Source: Legionella drozanskii LLAP-1 (lineage in GTDB: Bacteria; Pseudomonadota; Gammaproteobacteria; Legionellales; Legionellaceae). Taken from it: DNA of 64,000 nt. The translations under genes were made by a program, and so were the position numbers. Of this stretch, positions 20,715 through 32,465 are shown in pieces; position 1 is the first letter of the stretch; the number at the start of each line of letters is the position of its first letter. The notes under the pieces were generated by a model. The model searched no databases. It was not told where the DNA came from and was given only the letters and a program-made list of their open reading frames with translations. Location: NCBI RefSeq assembly GCF_001467585.1, contig NZ_LNXY01000020.1:788904-852903 (forward strand). Reading direction: 5' to 3'.

Positions 20715-20730
20715 ACCCCAAAAATGGGGT
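20715..20730 (-). terminator. Terminator after the fMet tRNA
   Basis: On the minus strand ACCCCA, a 4-base T loop and TGGGGT are followed by TTTTT. It begins 11 bases after the CCA end of the tRNA gene, so it can end the tRNA transcript before rimP. Confidence 0.8.
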
Positions 20731-20740
20731 TTAATAAAAT

Positions 20741-20817
<77 letters not shown>

Positions 20818-21281
20818 TCAACTGAGGGGAAGTATACTCACCCTTCCTAAACTTATCAAGTATTTTTATTGGTTAATACAGAATTCCTTACACATATTCA
20901 TAAATGTCTGTTTTCAGTTAAGCCTAGCCGTACGAAATTAGGGAGAAAGGTTTCTCAGGTTCTTGTTTATGGTGTCTGGGCCACGTCAAATAAGGCTTCA
21001 TGGAAACTGTCATCGCAGTACGGGCTGTCCTGGATCATTCGTAAAACTCAGCTTGAATGGATTTGTTCAATATATTAAACCTACCTGTCTAGGGTTAGGT
21101 AGAAACCTGGCTGTTCTAATAGTGCAAAAGGAAGAAGTAGTCGTATGGTTGAGCGCAATGGCACTTATCTCTAGGGCCCTAGAACCTGAGGTAACGTGCC
21201 TTTGGATAGAAAGGGTACCTAAGGCAGTTGTACAATGCAACCATACAAAATTGAGAAAATGAGCCTGCCTTTAGCTTTTCC
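20818..21281. other. 464-base gap without a recognised gene
   Basis: The gap lies between the fMet tRNA and the end of nuoN. By eye it is less AT-rich than other gaps in the window. It contains CTACCT/AGGTAG (21081-21102) and a perfect 14-base palindrome TCTAGGGCCCTAGA (21170-21183). Short plus-strand open frames of 69 and 99 codons overlap in different frames with no family resemblance I can support. It might be a decayed gene, a structured RNA, or the nuo 3' region; I could not match it to RNase P, tmRNA or 6S RNA. Confidence 0.4.
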
Positions 21282-22736
21282 TTAACCAGAAAAAGCATTC
21301 ATACAAGCAGTCATTAATGCCGATGGAAATATTCCAAAATACAGTAAGGCAAGACAATTAATTGAATATATTATATTCATCGGAACAGAAAGCTTAACCG
21401 GTGTATTATCGGCCGCTTCATCAAAGTACATAACCTTAACGATGCGCAAATAGTAATAAGCACCAATGACCGCAAAGAAAAGACCAAGCACTGCAACCCA
21501 AGTTAAATTGACATCAACTAAAGCTTTTAAAACTAGCAACTTAACAAAGAAACCAACTGTTGGCGGTACACCAGCCATAGAAAACATAACGATCAACATC
21601 ATAAACGCGAGCCATGGATTTCTTTTGTTCAATCCTTTTAGGTCATCAACGTTTTCAATTTCTAATCCTTTATTTGACATCAATGTGATTAAGCCAAACG
21701 CAGCTGCTGTCATGAGAGAATAAATCAATACATAATAAAGAGCGGCAGCATAGCCTTCAGGAGTAGCAGACAAAAGCCCGAATAAAGAATAACCTAAATG
21801 CGCAATGGCAGAATAAGCAAGAAGACGTTTTATATTATTTTGTACAACTGCTAATAGATTACCTAGACCCGTTGATAATAATGCCATTACTAATAAAAGT
21901 TGTTGCCATTGCTCTATCAAACCAGGTAATCCTAACCCTATGATTAGTATACGCATGGCCATACCAAGGGCCGCAATTTTAGTCGCAGTACCGATAAATA
22001 AAGTCACTGCTGTTGGAGCACCTTGATAAACGTCTGGAGCCCACATGTGGAAAGGTATTGCGGCTAATTTGAATCCAACACCGGCGATAATAAAAACTAA
22101 TGCAAATGTTAACAATGCGCCATGCTGTTGTATACCGTTGCTGGAAATTGCATTGGCAATATCCATAAGATCAAGTTTGCCAGTCGCTCCATAAAGAAGT
22201 GACATACCATAGAGTAACATTCCTGATGCGATAGCTCCCATAACAAAATACTTTAACGCAGCTTCAGTAGCATCACTATTGGAACGACGTATTGCGGTCA
22301 TTGCATAAAGTGGCAGAGACAATAGTTCCAGCCCTAAATAGATTGTCAACAAAGAATGCGCCGAAACCAAAACCATCATTCCTAGTGTAGAAAAAAGGCC
22401 AAGTACATAATAATCACCTTCGGGCATTTGGCGTTCAATAAGATAGGATCTCGAATAGATAAAACTCAGAAAAACAGAGATATAAATGAATACTTTCATT
22501 AGTTGAGCTAGATCATCACTAATAAACTGACCACCTAGAATTACTGTTTTAAAATTACCAATAAATAAAAGGCTAACACAGGTTGCAAGTGCTAATCCTA
22601 TGGTAGTGCATATTATGGTAATCGCTGGAAGACGATGACGAAGAAAAAGGTCAGCAAGCAAAGCAATGCAAGCCGTAACCAATATAATCATCTCTGGTAA
22701 TGCAAGATGCACATTTTCAAGTAATGCTATCGTCAT
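21282..22736 (-). CDS. nuoN: NADH-quinone oxidoreductase subunit N
   Basis: 484 residues from the ATG at 22736; a TTG six codons upstream is in frame, but GGAAGG lies 10 bases before the ATG. About fourteen membrane helices form one of three antiporter-like subunits of complex I. The helix 7-8 region [19 protein letters not shown] and the lysine-bearing [10 protein letters not shown] stretch are conserved and belong to the proton channel. It is the last gene of the nuo operon; no convincing terminator follows. Confidence 0.97.
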   Translation of the reverse strand: MTIALLENVHLALPEMIILVTACIALLADLFLRHRLPAITIICTTIGLALATCVSLLFIGNFKTVILGGQFISDDLAQLMKVFIYISVFLSFIYSRSYLIERQMPEGDYYVLGLFSTLGMMVLVSAHSLLTIYLGLELLSLPLYAMTAIRRSNSDATEAALKYFVMGAIASGMLLYGMSLLYGATGKLDLMDIANAISSNGIQQHGALLTFALVFIIAGVGFKLAAIPFHMWAPDVYQGAPTAVTLFIGTATKIAALGMAMRILIIGLGLPGLIEQWQQLLLVMALLSTGLGNLLAVVQNNIKRLLAYSAIAHLGYSLFGLLSATPEGYAAALYYVLIYSLMTAAAFGLITLMSNKGLEIENVDDLKGLNKRNPWLAFMMLIVMFSMAGVPPTVGFFVKLLVLKALVDVNLTWVAVLGLFFAVIGAYYYLRIVKVMYFDEAADNTPVKLSVPMNIIYSINCLALLYFGIFPSALMTACMNAFSG

Positions 22737-22766
22737 GTTTGTATAACCTTCCAACCTGAAGTTAAT

Positions 22767-24272
22767 TTATAGTTTTGATTTATCTGCCTGTGCAAGCGTA
22801 TGACTTACGGTTTGATGCACATAATCCAACATTGGCTTAGGATAAACACCTAATGCTACAACCATAAAGGCTAGCAATGTATAGGCAGATATTTCAAAGC
22901 CTGAAAGATCTTTTAATTGAGCTACTTTTTCATTAGTCACAGGTCCGAAAATTACCCGCTTATACATCCATAGCGTGTAGGCGGCTCCAGTAATCAGGGT
23001 TGTCGCTGCCCAAAAAGCAATCCAAAAGTTTGATTTAATACTTCCTAGTATTACCATAAATTCGCCTACGAATCCGGAGGTTCCAGGAAGGCCCGCATTG
23101 GCCATCGCAAAAAGCATGAGAAAGGATGCAAATATCGGCATCGTATTAACGAGACCACCAAAGTCTTTAATTTGACGAGTGTGCATCCGGTCGTAGATAA
23201 AACCCACGCCAGCAAAGAGGCCGCTGGAAACAAACGCATGTGAAATAATAATCACAATGGCACCTTCAAGCACTAGACCCGCATTATTTAAGCTAGATTG
23301 ATGGGCAATACTGAATATTGCGAAACATCCTAAAGTTACAAAACCCATATGCGAAATTGACGAGTAGGCAATCAAGCGCTTCATGTCTTTTTGAATAATT
23401 GCTATCAAGCCGATATACACAACAGCGATAAGTGATAAAGCAATCATCACCATTGCATATTTATTACATGCATCAGGAACGATGGGCAATGCAAAACGAA
23501 TAAAACCGTATGCCCCTAGCTTGAGTAAGATTGCTGCTAATACTACAGAACCACCAGCCGGTGCTTCTGTATGTGCATCAGGTAACCAAGTATGCACAGG
23601 AAACATGGGTATTTTCACTGCAAAGCTAAAGAAAAACCCGATTAAAATCAGGGTTTGCGCAGTCATACCTAGTTTAAGTGCATAGAATGTTTCAATTTTA
23701 AAATTACCAGCTTGGTATCCCATATATAAGAATGCAGCAAGCATTAACACTGAACCAAGGAAGGTATAAAGGAAAAACTTAATTGCAGCATAAACTCGGT
23801 TGGATGAACCCCAGATACCAATAATCAAATACATTGGAATTAAAGTGGCTTCCCAGAAAATATAAAATACGATGGCATCGGTTGCTGCGAATACACCAAC
23901 TAATAAACCTTGCATAATTAAAAACGCAGCCATGTATTGACCCACGCGCGTTTCAATACTTTCCCAAGTAGCAAGAATGACAATGAGAGTAGTAAAAATG
24001 CTTAGGACAATGAGGAGTAACGATAATCCATCGATTCCTAAACTATAATTAATTCCCAAAGCAGGCATCCAAGCAATGTCTTCAATGTATTGCATGCTAT
24101 ATGTATTAATATCGAATCCGGAAACCAACGGAATGCACATGATTAACGTTAAAATTACCGTAAATAACGATAAATAACGTGATACATTTGGATTCTTGTC
24201 ATCACCAGTGAGAAATACAAACACTCCTCCGATGATAGGTAACCAGATCAGTAAATTGAGCAAATGATGCAT
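22767..24272 (-). CDS. nuoM: NADH-quinone oxidoreductase subunit M
   Basis: 501 residues, about fourteen membrane helices. The antiporter-like core motifs FAVKIPMFPVHTWLPDAHTEAP and KDMKRLIAYSSISHMGF are intact, including the channel glutamate of WEATLIPMYL in helix 5 and the lysines of the broken helices. It pumps protons as the middle of the three antiporter-like subunits in the complex I membrane arm. It is 15 bases from nuoL and 30 bases from the chosen nuoN start. Confidence 0.97.
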   Translation of the reverse strand: MHHLLNLLIWLPIIGGVFVFLTGDDKNPNVSRYLSLFTVILTLIMCIPLVSGFDINTYSMQYIEDIAWMPALGINYSLGIDGLSLLLIVLSIFTTLIVILATWESIETRVGQYMAAFLIMQGLLVGVFAATDAIVFYIFWEATLIPMYLIIGIWGSSNRVYAAIKFFLYTFLGSVLMLAAFLYMGYQAGNFKIETFYALKLGMTAQTLILIGFFFSFAVKIPMFPVHTWLPDAHTEAPAGGSVVLAAILLKLGAYGFIRFALPIVPDACNKYAMVMIALSLIAVVYIGLIAIIQKDMKRLIAYSSISHMGFVTLGCFAIFSIAHQSSLNNAGLVLEGAIVIIISHAFVSSGLFAGVGFIYDRMHTRQIKDFGGLVNTMPIFASFLMLFAMANAGLPGTSGFVGEFMVILGSIKSNFWIAFWAATTLITGAAYTLWMYKRVIFGPVTNEKVAQLKDLSGFEISAYTLLAFMVVALGVYPKPMLDYVHQTVSHTLAQADKSKL

Positions 24273-24287
24273 ACCTTCACCTTATAA

Positions 24288-26261
24288 TCAGCCAAGTAAC
24301 AACCAGCATAGGAAAACAAAAAGACCTAACACCATAAAAGTTGCATAATGGTATAAATATCCACTTTGTATATTTCGGCCCTTTTGTGCAAACCATCTAA
24401 TCGTGCGGCCCGTTCCATTAACAACCATACCATCAATAAGTTTTTGATCACCTATCTGATAGAAGAATGCGCCTAAGCCTTTTGCACCACGAACGATAAC
24501 ATGATCGTTGAATGCATCAAACCAATATTTGTTCACTAGAGCTCTATAAATCCAAGAAAACTTTTGTGAAATTTTAGTTGGTATAGTTGGAACAGCAATA
24601 TAACAAATCCAAGCCACAGCAATCCCGGCAATAACTAGCCAGAAAACTGGAGTAAGAACAGAATGTAATGCAGCTTGCAAAGGTGAGCCCACTTCTCGCG
24701 CTATCTCTGCCATAACATTAAGATCTGGAAGTACAAATAGAGTATTACCAAACAAAGAAGGGGTATTAAAAAGCATTGGCTTATAGAGAATGTAGCCAAT
24801 GATTACTGAAGGAATAGCTAGCAGTACTAGAGGCAACCATACAACCCAAGGTGACTCATGGACATGAGAAAAACTATGTTCGTCCATTCGTGGCTCACCA
24901 TGGAAGGTCATAAATAAAGCTCTAAAGGTATAGACTGCTGTGACAAACGCTCCCATTGCCACGCAAAAATAAGCATAGCTTGAACCCGGAATCTCAGACA
25001 ATTTCGCGGCTTCAATAATGGTATCTTTTGAATAAAAACCAGCAAAAGGCGGAATAGCACAGAGAGCTAAACTACCAATTACGAAAGTAATATAGGTAAT
25101 TGGCATTTTTCGCCATAGTCCACCCATTTTACGCATATCTTGTTCGTGATGCATACCAATGATAACGGAACCTGCTCCCAAGAATAATAGCGCTTTAAAG
25201 CACGCATGAGTCAATAAATGGAAGATACCAGCGTTAAAGGCAGAAGCTCCCATTGCCACCATCATATACCCTAGCTGCGATAAGGTTGAATAAGCAATAA
25301 CGCGCTTAATATCATTCATTACTATTGCTAAAATCCCTGTAAATAAAGCACCTGTTGCGCCGATAACAAGAATTACACTCAGTGATACAGTTGATAGCTC
25401 AATCAAAGGTGAAATTCTTGCGATCATAAACACCCCAGCGGTAACCATCGTTGCAGCATGGATTAACGCCGAAATAGGTGTCGGACCTTCCATCGATTCG
25501 GGTAACCACACATGAAGCGGCACTTGCGCTGATTTACCCATAGCACCCACGTAAAGCAATAAACAGGTGACTGTGATTACGGACCAAGGATGACCAGAGA
25601 ACAATTCTATACTTTGATTTGCTAAACTGTTTGCACTACGGAATACAGTTTCATAATCTAAGCTTCCGGTATAGCTAAAAACCATCGCAATACCTAGGAC
25701 GAATCCGAAATCGCCTATGCGGTTAACAATGAATGCTTTTAAACCACCCTGAATCGCTGATTCTTTTTGGTACCAGAAACTGATAAGTAAATAAGATACT
25801 AAGCCTACACCTTCCCAGCCAAAGAAGAGCTGCAAGAAGTTGTTAGCTGTTACTAGCATTAACATCATGAAAGTAAATAGCGATATATAACTAAAGAAAC
25901 GCTGATAACCGTCATCATCTACCATGTAGCCAATGCTGTAGATATGAACTAAAAAGGATACGAAGTTAACCACTACTAGCATAATGACTGTAAGTCGATC
26001 GATCAAAAACCCAATGTTAAATGAGTAAGGAAATATATCACCGCCATTTGCCCAAGTATACAGATTGACATTGACTGCTTCGGATGCCCCACTCAGCATT
26101 TGTGCGGCAACATATAAAGATAGTAAAAGAGATATGCCTACGCCAGCAATAGTAACAGTCTGAGCGCCAATTCGGCCTATTTGGTTACGAAAAAAACCTG
26201 CAATCACTGAACCAATCAGAGGTGCCAGAACAATTATTAGACATAGTTGTTGAATGTTCAC
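24288..26261 (-). CDS. nuoL: NADH-quinone oxidoreductase subunit L
   Basis: 657 residues starting at GTG 26261 with AAGG upstream. It is the distal antiporter-like subunit of complex I, with sixteen or so membrane segments and, after residue 500, the amphipathic lateral helix region that lies along NuoM and NuoN. Conserved features are FFGWEGVGLVSYLLISFW, KSAQVPLHVWLPESMEGPTP and DIKRVIAYSTLSQLGYM. Its start is 4 bases after the nuoK stop, consistent with coupled translation. Confidence 0.97.
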   Translation of the reverse strand: MNIQQLCLIIVLAPLIGSVIAGFFRNQIGRIGAQTVTIAGVGISLLLSLYVAAQMLSGASEAVNVNLYTWANGGDIFPYSFNIGFLIDRLTVIMLVVVNFVSFLVHIYSIGYMVDDDGYQRFFSYISLFTFMMLMLVTANNFLQLFFGWEGVGLVSYLLISFWYQKESAIQGGLKAFIVNRIGDFGFVLGIAMVFSYTGSLDYETVFRSANSLANQSIELFSGHPWSVITVTCLLLYVGAMGKSAQVPLHVWLPESMEGPTPISALIHAATMVTAGVFMIARISPLIELSTVSLSVILVIGATGALFTGILAIVMNDIKRVIAYSTLSQLGYMMVAMGASAFNAGIFHLLTHACFKALLFLGAGSVIIGMHHEQDMRKMGGLWRKMPITYITFVIGSLALCAIPPFAGFYSKDTIIEAAKLSEIPGSSYAYFCVAMGAFVTAVYTFRALFMTFHGEPRMDEHSFSHVHESPWVVWLPLVLLAIPSVIIGYILYKPMLFNTPSLFGNTLFVLPDLNVMAEIAREVGSPLQAALHSVLTPVFWLVIAGIAVAWICYIAVPTIPTKISQKFSWIYRALVNKYWFDAFNDHVIVRGAKGLGAFFYQIGDQKLIDGMVVNGTGRTIRWFAQKGRNIQSGYLYHYATFMVLGLFVFLCWLLLG

Positions 26262-26265
26262 GTTG

Positions 26266-26571
26266 TTAACCTTTTAAATGATTCATCTTATCAACATCGA
26301 TATTGCCCCGATTACGGTATAGCAACACCACTATAGCCAAACCGATAGCTGCTTCCGCAGCTGCAACGGTTAGTATAAAAAAGACAAATATCTGTCCAGC
26401 TATCCCTCCATAATAATGAGAGAATGCAATAAAGTTAGTGTTTACAGCAAGCAGCATTAACTCAATGCATACAAGCAACAGTATGATATTTTTGCGATTT
26501 AACATAATGCCGACAAGGCCGAGGCCAAACAAAATTGCAGCCAATATCAGATAATGGAGTACTGGTATCAT
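26266..26571 (-). CDS. nuoK: NADH-quinone oxidoreductase subunit K
   Basis: 101 residues with three membrane helices, exactly the size of the family. The two buried glutamates used in proton transfer are present: one in [10 protein letters not shown] and one in [11 protein letters not shown]. An AGGAAG ribosome site precedes the ATG. It is homologous to MrpC of cation antiporters and connects NuoA/J to the pumping subunits. It lies between nuoJ and nuoL. Confidence 0.97.
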   Translation of the reverse strand: MIPVLHYLILAAILFGLGLVGIMLNRKNIILLLVCIELMLLAVNTNFIAFSHYYGGIAGQIFVFFILTVAAAEAAIGLAIVVLLYRNRGNIDVDKMNHLKG

Positions 26572-26586
26572 TTATCTTCCTAGTGT

Positions 26587-27231
26587 TTATTTCTCTGATT
26601 TCATTTTGATAAGTTTTACTCTGTCTTTAGGACTCGTCATAATCTGCTGTTTGATATCTTGGCGCTTAGAGCGAATTGCTCCACGATGCGCTAAGGTAAC
26701 TGCAGATATTATCGCCACTAAAAGTAGAGCCGCTGCAATTTCAAATGCAAGGATATAATCGGTATAAAGCACCAAGCCTATTCTTTCAGTATTAGATGGC
26801 TGAATTACCGGCGCTAAATAATTCTCATTAGTGCTAGATTGATAGGTTTCTGTAACCGTGCCTTTCTCAACACCATTGGTAAAGCTTCCTTCTGGTAAAG
26901 CAACTAATAACAAGCCGACAAGGAGGGCAACCAAAATAAGGGCGAAGGGCAAATATTTTAGAAAATGTATTTTCATCGACTCAACATCAATATTGAGCAT
27001 CATGACTACGAATAAAAACAAGGTCATTACAGCGCCAACGTAGACCAAAACAAGTATCAAAGCTAGAAATTCAGCTTCTGCAACTATCCAAATTACTGCA
27101 CTTGCGAAGAAAGTTACTACTAAAAAAAGTACACAACGTACCGGATTATTTTGAGTAATAACCATCAATGCCGACAGAATTGCTAATCCTGCGAATCCAT
27201 AAAAAACAATCTGTAAAAATATGTCATGCAT
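26587..27231 (-). CDS. nuoJ: NADH-quinone oxidoreductase subunit J
   Basis: 214 residues, longer than the 184 of E. coli NuoJ because of an extended C-terminal tail rich in Lys and Arg (from about residue 180). Five membrane helices are visible. The third carries the family signature FLALILVLVYVGAVMTLFLFVVMMLN, whose conserved tyrosine and glycine surround the pi-bulge that couples quinone chemistry to proton pumping. A 30-residue loop between helices 4 and 5 is Ser/Thr/Asn-rich. Neighbours are nuoI and nuoK. Confidence 0.96.
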   Translation of the reverse strand: MHDIFLQIVFYGFAGLAILSALMVITQNNPVRCVLFLVVTFFASAVIWIVAEAEFLALILVLVYVGAVMTLFLFVVMMLNIDVESMKIHFLKYLPFALILVALLVGLLLVALPEGSFTNGVEKGTVTETYQSSTNENYLAPVIQPSNTERIGLVLYTDYILAFEIAAALLLVAIISAVTLAHRGAIRSKRQDIKQQIMTSPKDRVKLIKMKSEK

Positions 27232-27243
27232 TTTCTAACCCCG

Positions 27244-27744
27244 TTAGCGCCATTCTTTATCTGCTTCTCTGTCTGCAGCTAATTTCTTTTCCATTAAATC
27301 ACCCACAGCAAGCAATTTTTCTTTTGTCATTATATTTTGCCCACGTTCGCTAATATGATAATGGTGAATTGGTGTAACAACGATTGAATCAACCGGACAA
27401 GATTCTTCACATAAACCACAGTTAATGCATTTAAACATGTCTATATCATAGCGTGTAGTGCGGCGTGAGCCGTCTGCTCTTGGCTCTGATTCAATCGTAA
27501 TAGCTAGTGCAGGACAAACCGCTTCACATAATTTACAGGCAATACATCTTTCTTCACCATTCGGATAACGACGCAGTGCAAGTAATCCTCGGAATCGTGG
27601 TGACAAAGGGGTATGTTCCTCTGGAAATTGCACTGTCACTTTTTTCTTAAAGAAATACTTTCCCGTTACTTTCAAACCGGATAATAGTTCCAGAAGCAGA
27701 AAGCTGCGAAGATAATGTTTGATGTATCGATATACTTTTTTCAT
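27244..27744 (-). CDS. nuoI: NADH-quinone oxidoreductase subunit I (2 [4Fe-4S])
   Basis: 166 residues from the ATG at 27744; a TTG four codons upstream is in frame but less likely. It carries two classical ferredoxin motifs, [12 protein letters not shown] and [12 protein letters not shown], that bind clusters N6a and N6b on the electron path to quinone. The N-terminal amphipathic helix ([20 protein letters not shown]) lies on the membrane surface. It is placed between nuoH and nuoJ, the standard order. Confidence 0.97.
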   Translation of the reverse strand: MKKVYRYIKHYLRSFLLLELLSGLKVTGKYFFKKKVTVQFPEEHTPLSPRFRGLLALRRYPNGEERCIACKLCEAVCPALAITIESEPRADGSRRTTRYDIDMFKCINCGLCEESCPVDSIVVTPIHHYHISERGQNIMTKEKLLAVGDLMEKKLAADREADKEWR

Positions 27745-27763
27745 TAGCCTGCTCAATTACTGG

Positions 27764-28786
27764 TTAAAACCACGGTTTAAGGTGTGTCAGGACCATTAAT
27801 GCTGTCACTACAATCCACACAATAGTCATAGGAATCAGTACTTTCCATCCTAACCGCATTAATTGATCATAACGGTATCGCGGGAAAGTGGCACGAATCC
27901 ACAAATAAACAAACAGAAAGAAAGAAATCTTTAATAATAACCAGACAAATCCCGGGACAAAAAAGAAAATATCTTCGAGTGCAGGTATTCCTTCAAAAGG
28001 TGATAACCATCCTCCAAGAAATAATAACGCCATGATCGCAGAAATAAGAATCATGCTGGCATATTCAGAAAGGAAAAATAGAGCAAATCCAATTCCTGAG
28101 TATTCTACATGGAATCCAGCCACGATCTCTGACTCACCTTCAGCCAAGTCAAAAGGAGCCCGGTTTGTCTCAGCGATTCCTGCAATCCAAAAGGTCATGA
28201 ATAAAGGAAATAAGGGTAAAAACCACCAATGCCAAATACCGCCACGTTGTGATATAACAATATCACTTAGATTCAAGCTGCCTGCGGCTAGTAAAACACC
28301 AACAATTGAAAAGCCCATTGCAATTTCATAAGATACGGTTTGTGCAGCGCTTCTTAGTGAACCGAACATGGCATATTTTGAGTTGGATGCCCAACCAGCA
28401 ATTAATACGCCATATACGCCTAATGAACTCATAGCAAACAAATATAGAAGCCCAGCATTGATGTTTGAAAGAACGATGCCCTGCGAAAAAGGAATTACAG
28501 CCCAGCCCGCTAACGCAGGCGTCAATGCAAATAAAGGAGCTATCACAAAGAGATATTTGTTCGATTTTGTCGGAACAATGATTTCTTTTGTAATCAGTTT
28601 AAGCAAATCAGCAAAGGGTTGTAATAATCCTTTTATACCGACGCGATTAGGTCCTATTCGCACCTGAATATAACCAATGACTTTTCGTTCAGCATAAGTC
28701 AGGTACGCAACTCCAAGCAAAAGTGGAATCACAATGATTAGAATTTTTATAATAATCCACAACAAAATGCCAATGTCTTGTAGCAT
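27764..28786 (-). CDS. nuoH: NADH-quinone oxidoreductase subunit H
   Basis: 340 residues from the ATG at 28786. The open frame extends 28 codons further, but that extension overlaps the end of nuoG and lacks similarity to the family, while AGGT lies just before the chosen ATG. Eight membrane helices form the quinone-access heel of complex [21 protein letters not shown], the loop [20 protein letters not shown] and the [14 protein letters not shown] stretch are complete, including the glutamates of the E-channel. Confidence 0.97.
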   Translation of the reverse strand: MLQDIGILLWIIIKILIIVIPLLLGVAYLTYAERKVIGYIQVRIGPNRVGIKGLLQPFADLLKLITKEIIVPTKSNKYLFVIAPLFALTPALAGWAVIPFSQGIVLSNINAGLLYLFAMSSLGVYGVLIAGWASNSKYAMFGSLRSAAQTVSYEIAMGFSIVGVLLAAGSLNLSDIVISQRGGIWHWWFLPLFPLFMTFWIAGIAETNRAPFDLAEGESEIVAGFHVEYSGIGFALFFLSEYASMILISAIMALLFLGGWLSPFEGIPALEDIFFFVPGFVWLLLKISFFLFVYLWIRATFPRYRYDQLMRLGWKVLIPMTIVWIVVTALMVLTHLKPWF

Positions 28787-28797
28787 ATTTTTACCTG

Positions 28798-31152
28798 TTA
28801 GCGCTTGATTGTTATTGCAGCAAAGGAATAACCTAAGTCTGCGGTCTCCGGCATTGCATTCGCAACCCATATTACATCGGGTGCTATGCGCTCATCGCGT
28901 TTAAGCGGCAATGTTATCTCAATATCACCCTGAGATACAGTAGCAACTTCATCTAATTTCAAACGATTAGCCGTATTTGGATGTATTCTTATGCAGGCAG
29001 ATTCCGCTGCTGCACAAGTTTGTAGTGCTTGCGCATGTCGAACGATTGCATCTGAGCGATACAGAGGCCATTCGCCAACACGAACCAACTCTTGGTTTCC
29101 TACAGGCAGTGACTCAGAAAAGTACGGCTCATATTTCGTTTCAGCAGTCATAGACGCTAAAGACTTCAACTCGTTGAGCACATCTTCCGAAGAAATATAA
29201 TCAAAGCCTTTGCAATGAAGCAAATTGGCAATTACTCTTAAAATTTTCCACGCTGGTCGAGCTTCACCGTAAGGTTTTTGTGCACCTTTTACGGATTGCC
29301 ATACCTTATCAACATTAACATAGGTTCCTGAAGTTTCTGCATAAGGAGCCATTGGTAAAATAACATCAGCATAATCATGCATAGACTCATTTTCAAAAGC
29401 AGAGAGCATAACAACAAATTCCGCGCCTAGCATCGATTGTCTAGTCCGATAGGGATTAGCAAAATCAAATCCTGGCTCAACGGCTAATAGAAAATAGCCT
29501 TTCAACTTAGCATCCAAGGCTGTTTGTACGTCCATACCAGGGATATTAACAGTCTTAGCCGCTACTGTTCGATGAGGTAACATTCCTGCGAAACAAGCTC
29601 CTGCGCTGTTTGCCCCCGTAGTTAGGCGTAATACTTTGACCTGACTAGTCTCTCCGATTAGATGAAGCAAAGCTCGCAATATAGAAGCATCAGGATGATT
29701 TTCGCAAAGTGCACCGGTAACTATTGCTGCATTAGGTTGTCTTAATGCTTTAGCAATAGTCTTAGTTGCCTTGTCTGGTTGTAGTCCTAACAATAATTTT
29801 TGCACTTCTTCAGGCAATTGCTTAACGTCTTCTGTCATTGCAAGAAGAAGCTTAGCTAGCTGCATGACCATTTCTTGTGGAGATACAATTACCTTTTCAC
29901 TAAGATCAAAATGATAGTCATAATCAACAGGATTAATGGCATATAAGGTTGCGCCATTTCTAAACGCTTTTCGTGCACGAATGCCTGCTAAGGGTACTTC
30001 TCGATCAATATTACAGCCTAAGATAAGAATCGCTCGTTGATTCTCTAACTCACTGTATTTTAGTGAGCTACTAGGCATTGTTGTTTGTGTATTTTGATCA
30101 CGAAAATCGGTTTGTTGAATACGGTGATCAAGATTGTTAACACCTAATTCACGCATTAACTTTTGTAATAAATAGTGCTCTTCCAACGTCGATGAGGGGG
30201 ATGAAAATGCGGCGAACTGTTCAGGGCCGTGTTGTTTAATAACCCGACTTATACCTTCTGCAGCAAATTTAAGTGCCGTTTGCCAATCCACTGTTTCCCA
30301 TTGACCATTTTTCTTGATTCTAGGTTGACTAGCTCGAGCTTCGATATTGGTTAATCCCAGATAACTAAATCGATCTCTATCAGAAAGCCAAGTTTCATTG
30401 ATCTCTTCATTTTCTTTAGGTACCGCACGCATCAGATCGTTGCGGCGTACATGCAAATAGACATTTGAGCCTAAGCAATCATGTGGAGCAAGGCTATCGT
30501 GTTGCGTGACTTCCCAGGCTCTTGCTGTAAAACGATAAGGTTTTGACGTTAGAGCACCAACTGGACATAGATCAATAATGTTACCAGAAACTTCGGAGGT
30601 GATGCTGTGCTGAATATAGGTCCCAATTTGCATATCTTCACCACGACCTGTAGCACCTAGCTCCCTTAAACCTGCAACTTCTTCTCCAAAACGCACACAA
30701 CGCGTACAGTGAATACAACGTGTCATTTCAGTTGCGATTAAAGGACCAAGCTCATCGTCAGTGACTGAGCGCTTTGACTCATTGTATTCTGAAGCGTCAT
30801 GGCCAAAGCCCATGGAAAGATCTTGTAATTCGCACTCACCACCTTGGTCGCAAATTGGGCAGTCAAGAGGATGGTTAATCAGTAAGAACTCCATCACTGC
30901 TTGTTGTGAACGAACAGCTTCTTCTGACTTTGTAAAAACTTTCATGCCATTAGTAATGGGGGTAGCACAGGCAGGAACAGGCTTGCGGCTATTCTCTACC
31001 TCAACTAGACACATGCGACAATTTGCTGCAACAGATAATTTTTTATGATAGCAGAAGCGTGGAATATAGATCCCGGCCTCATCTGCTACTTCAATGATCA
31101 TCTTGCCATTTTCTACTTCAAATGTTTTACCGTCGATTTCAATGGTAGCCAT
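28798..31152 (-). CDS. nuoG: NADH-quinone oxidoreductase subunit G
   Basis: 784 residues. The N-terminal [2Fe-2S] domain has C-x10-C-x2-C in [16 protein letters not shown], then the His/Cys N5 motif [14 protein letters not shown], a 4Fe-4S set in CIHCTRC with a distant CPVG, and a molybdopterin-oxidoreductase-like domain from about residue 225 that has lost its catalytic metal role. Some bacteria have an additional N7 cluster in that domain; its CxxC-x3-C pattern is not evident here. It is a peripheral-arm scaffold and electron carrier, lying between nuoF and nuoH. Confidence 0.96.
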   Translation of the reverse strand: MATIEIDGKTFEVENGKMIIEVADEAGIYIPRFCYHKKLSVAANCRMCLVEVENSRKPVPACATPITNGMKVFTKSEEAVRSQQAVMEFLLINHPLDCPICDQGGECELQDLSMGFGHDASEYNESKRSVTDDELGPLIATEMTRCIHCTRCVRFGEEVAGLRELGATGRGEDMQIGTYIQHSITSEVSGNIIDLCPVGALTSKPYRFTARAWEVTQHDSLAPHDCLGSNVYLHVRRNDLMRAVPKENEEINETWLSDRDRFSYLGLTNIEARASQPRIKKNGQWETVDWQTALKFAAEGISRVIKQHGPEQFAAFSSPSSTLEEHYLLQKLMRELGVNNLDHRIQQTDFRDQNTQTTMPSSSLKYSELENQRAILILGCNIDREVPLAGIRARKAFRNGATLYAINPVDYDYHFDLSEKVIVSPQEMVMQLAKLLLAMTEDVKQLPEEVQKLLLGLQPDKATKTIAKALRQPNAAIVTGALCENHPDASILRALLHLIGETSQVKVLRLTTGANSAGACFAGMLPHRTVAAKTVNIPGMDVQTALDAKLKGYFLLAVEPGFDFANPYRTRQSMLGAEFVVMLSAFENESMHDYADVILPMAPYAETSGTYVNVDKVWQSVKGAQKPYGEARPAWKILRVIANLLHCKGFDYISSEDVLNELKSLASMTAETKYEPYFSESLPVGNQELVRVGEWPLYRSDAIVRHAQALQTCAAAESACIRIHPNTANRLKLDEVATVSQGDIEITLPLKRDERIAPDVIWVANAMPETADLGYSFAAITIKR

Positions 31153-31169
31153 TGTTTAAACCTTCTCAA

Positions 31170-32447
31170 TTATGCTGCGACGACCGAGCGTTTGTGCTTA
31201 ATGAAATAATCAAATTCATGGTAAAAATGCTTAACAAAACTTTGTACTGGCCATGCAGCTGCTTCACCTAGAGCACAAATTGTGCGTCCTTCAATTTTGT
31301 CAGCCACATTAGCAAGTTTTTCGATATCACCAGGCTCACCATGTCCTTCCTTTATGCGATGAATTAAACGAACTAACCAGCCCGTTCCTTCACGACATGG
31401 GGTACATTGACCGCATGATTCATCCATATAAAATTCTGATATACGATACAATGCATCAACCATACAGGTGGTTTCATCCATAATGATCACTGCCCCTGAA
31501 CCAAGGCCTGAACCTGCCTTTTGAATGCTATCGTAATCCATATCAAGGTTCATCATGATATCACCAGGCAGTACTTTCATTGAGGTACCGCCGGGAATAA
31601 CTGCTTTAATCTTTCTTCCTTCTCGCACTCCGCCTGCTAGTTCCAACAACGTCTTAAACGGTGTGCCAAGCGGGATCTCAAAATTCCCTGGTTTGTTAAC
31701 ATGACCACTTACACTGAAGCATTTTGGACCACCGTTATTAGGTTTACCTAATCGTAGAAACCATTCTCCTCCTTTCTCCATGATGACAGGAACCGAGGCG
31801 AAAGTTTCAGTGTTGTTAATCGTTGTGGGTTTACCATATAAACCATAATTAGCTGGGAATGGTGGTTTAAAGCGCGGTTGACCTTTTTTCCCTTCAAGAG
31901 AATTTAATAGCGCAGTTTCTTCACCGCAAATATAGGCACCGGCACCTAAGTGATTATATAAATCAAACCTAAAACCACTTTCCAAAATATTGTTACCTAA
32001 TAAACCTGCAGCATAGGCTTCTTTTAGCGCAGACTCCATTCTTTCGTACGGCAGCCAAAATTCACCACGAATGTAGTTATAACCTACAGTAGCACCCATT
32101 GCGTAACCCGCAATAGCCATGCCCTCTATCAATTGATGTGGATTTCGGCTCAAAATTTCGCGATCTTTGCACGTGCCTGGTTCACCTTCGTCGGAATTGC
32201 AAACGACGTATTTTTGTACCGGTGAATTTCGATTCATGAAACTCCATTTAAGCCCTGTAGGAAACCCTGCCCCTCCGCGACCACGCAATGCTGAAGTCTT
32301 TAATTCTTCAATAATATGTTGAGGTTCTATTTGATCTTTTAAGATACGGCGCCATGCACTATACCCACCTACACTTTCATAAGCCTTAAGTGTCCAAGGT
32401 TCCTCTAAATGGAATGTTCGGTAACAGACTTGATTTTGTTCAACCAT
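31170..32447 (-). CDS. nuoF: NADH-quinone oxidoreductase subunit F (NADH, FMN, [4Fe-4S])
   Basis: 425 residues. The NADH-binding loop [16 protein letters not shown], the FMN-binding [15 protein letters not shown] and the [19 protein letters not shown] stretch are all intact. The C-terminal cluster N3 ligands are in [13 protein letters not shown], with a further cysteine about 40 residues on (TICALG). It accepts hydride from NADH and passes electrons into the Fe-S chain. It follows nuoE by 18 bases. Confidence 0.98.
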   Translation of the reverse strand: MVEQNQVCYRTFHLEEPWTLKAYESVGGYSAWRRILKDQIEPQHIIEELKTSALRGRGGAGFPTGLKWSFMNRNSPVQKYVVCNSDEGEPGTCKDREILSRNPHQLIEGMAIAGYAMGATVGYNYIRGEFWLPYERMESALKEAYAAGLLGNNILESGFRFDLYNHLGAGAYICGEETALLNSLEGKKGQPRFKPPFPANYGLYGKPTTINNTETFASVPVIMEKGGEWFLRLGKPNNGGPKCFSVSGHVNKPGNFEIPLGTPFKTLLELAGGVREGRKIKAVIPGGTSMKVLPGDIMMNLDMDYDSIQKAGSGLGSGAVIIMDETTCMVDALYRISEFYMDESCGQCTPCREGTGWLVRLIHRIKEGHGEPGDIEKLANVADKIEGRTICALGEAAAWPVQSFVKHFYHEFDYFIKHKRSVVAA

Positions 32448-32465
32448 GACAACTACCTCTATCGT

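Noticed and set aside
20963-21262. 99-codon open frame in the gap before nuoN
   Set aside because: Composition and lack of ribosome site or homology make a real gene unlikely. A faint resemblance of an overlapping frame to transposase text was too weak to claim an insertion sequence.
28787-28870. 28-codon extension of nuoH
   Set aside because: It overlaps the nuoG 3' end, is Cys/Asn-rich and does not look like a NuoH N-terminus.
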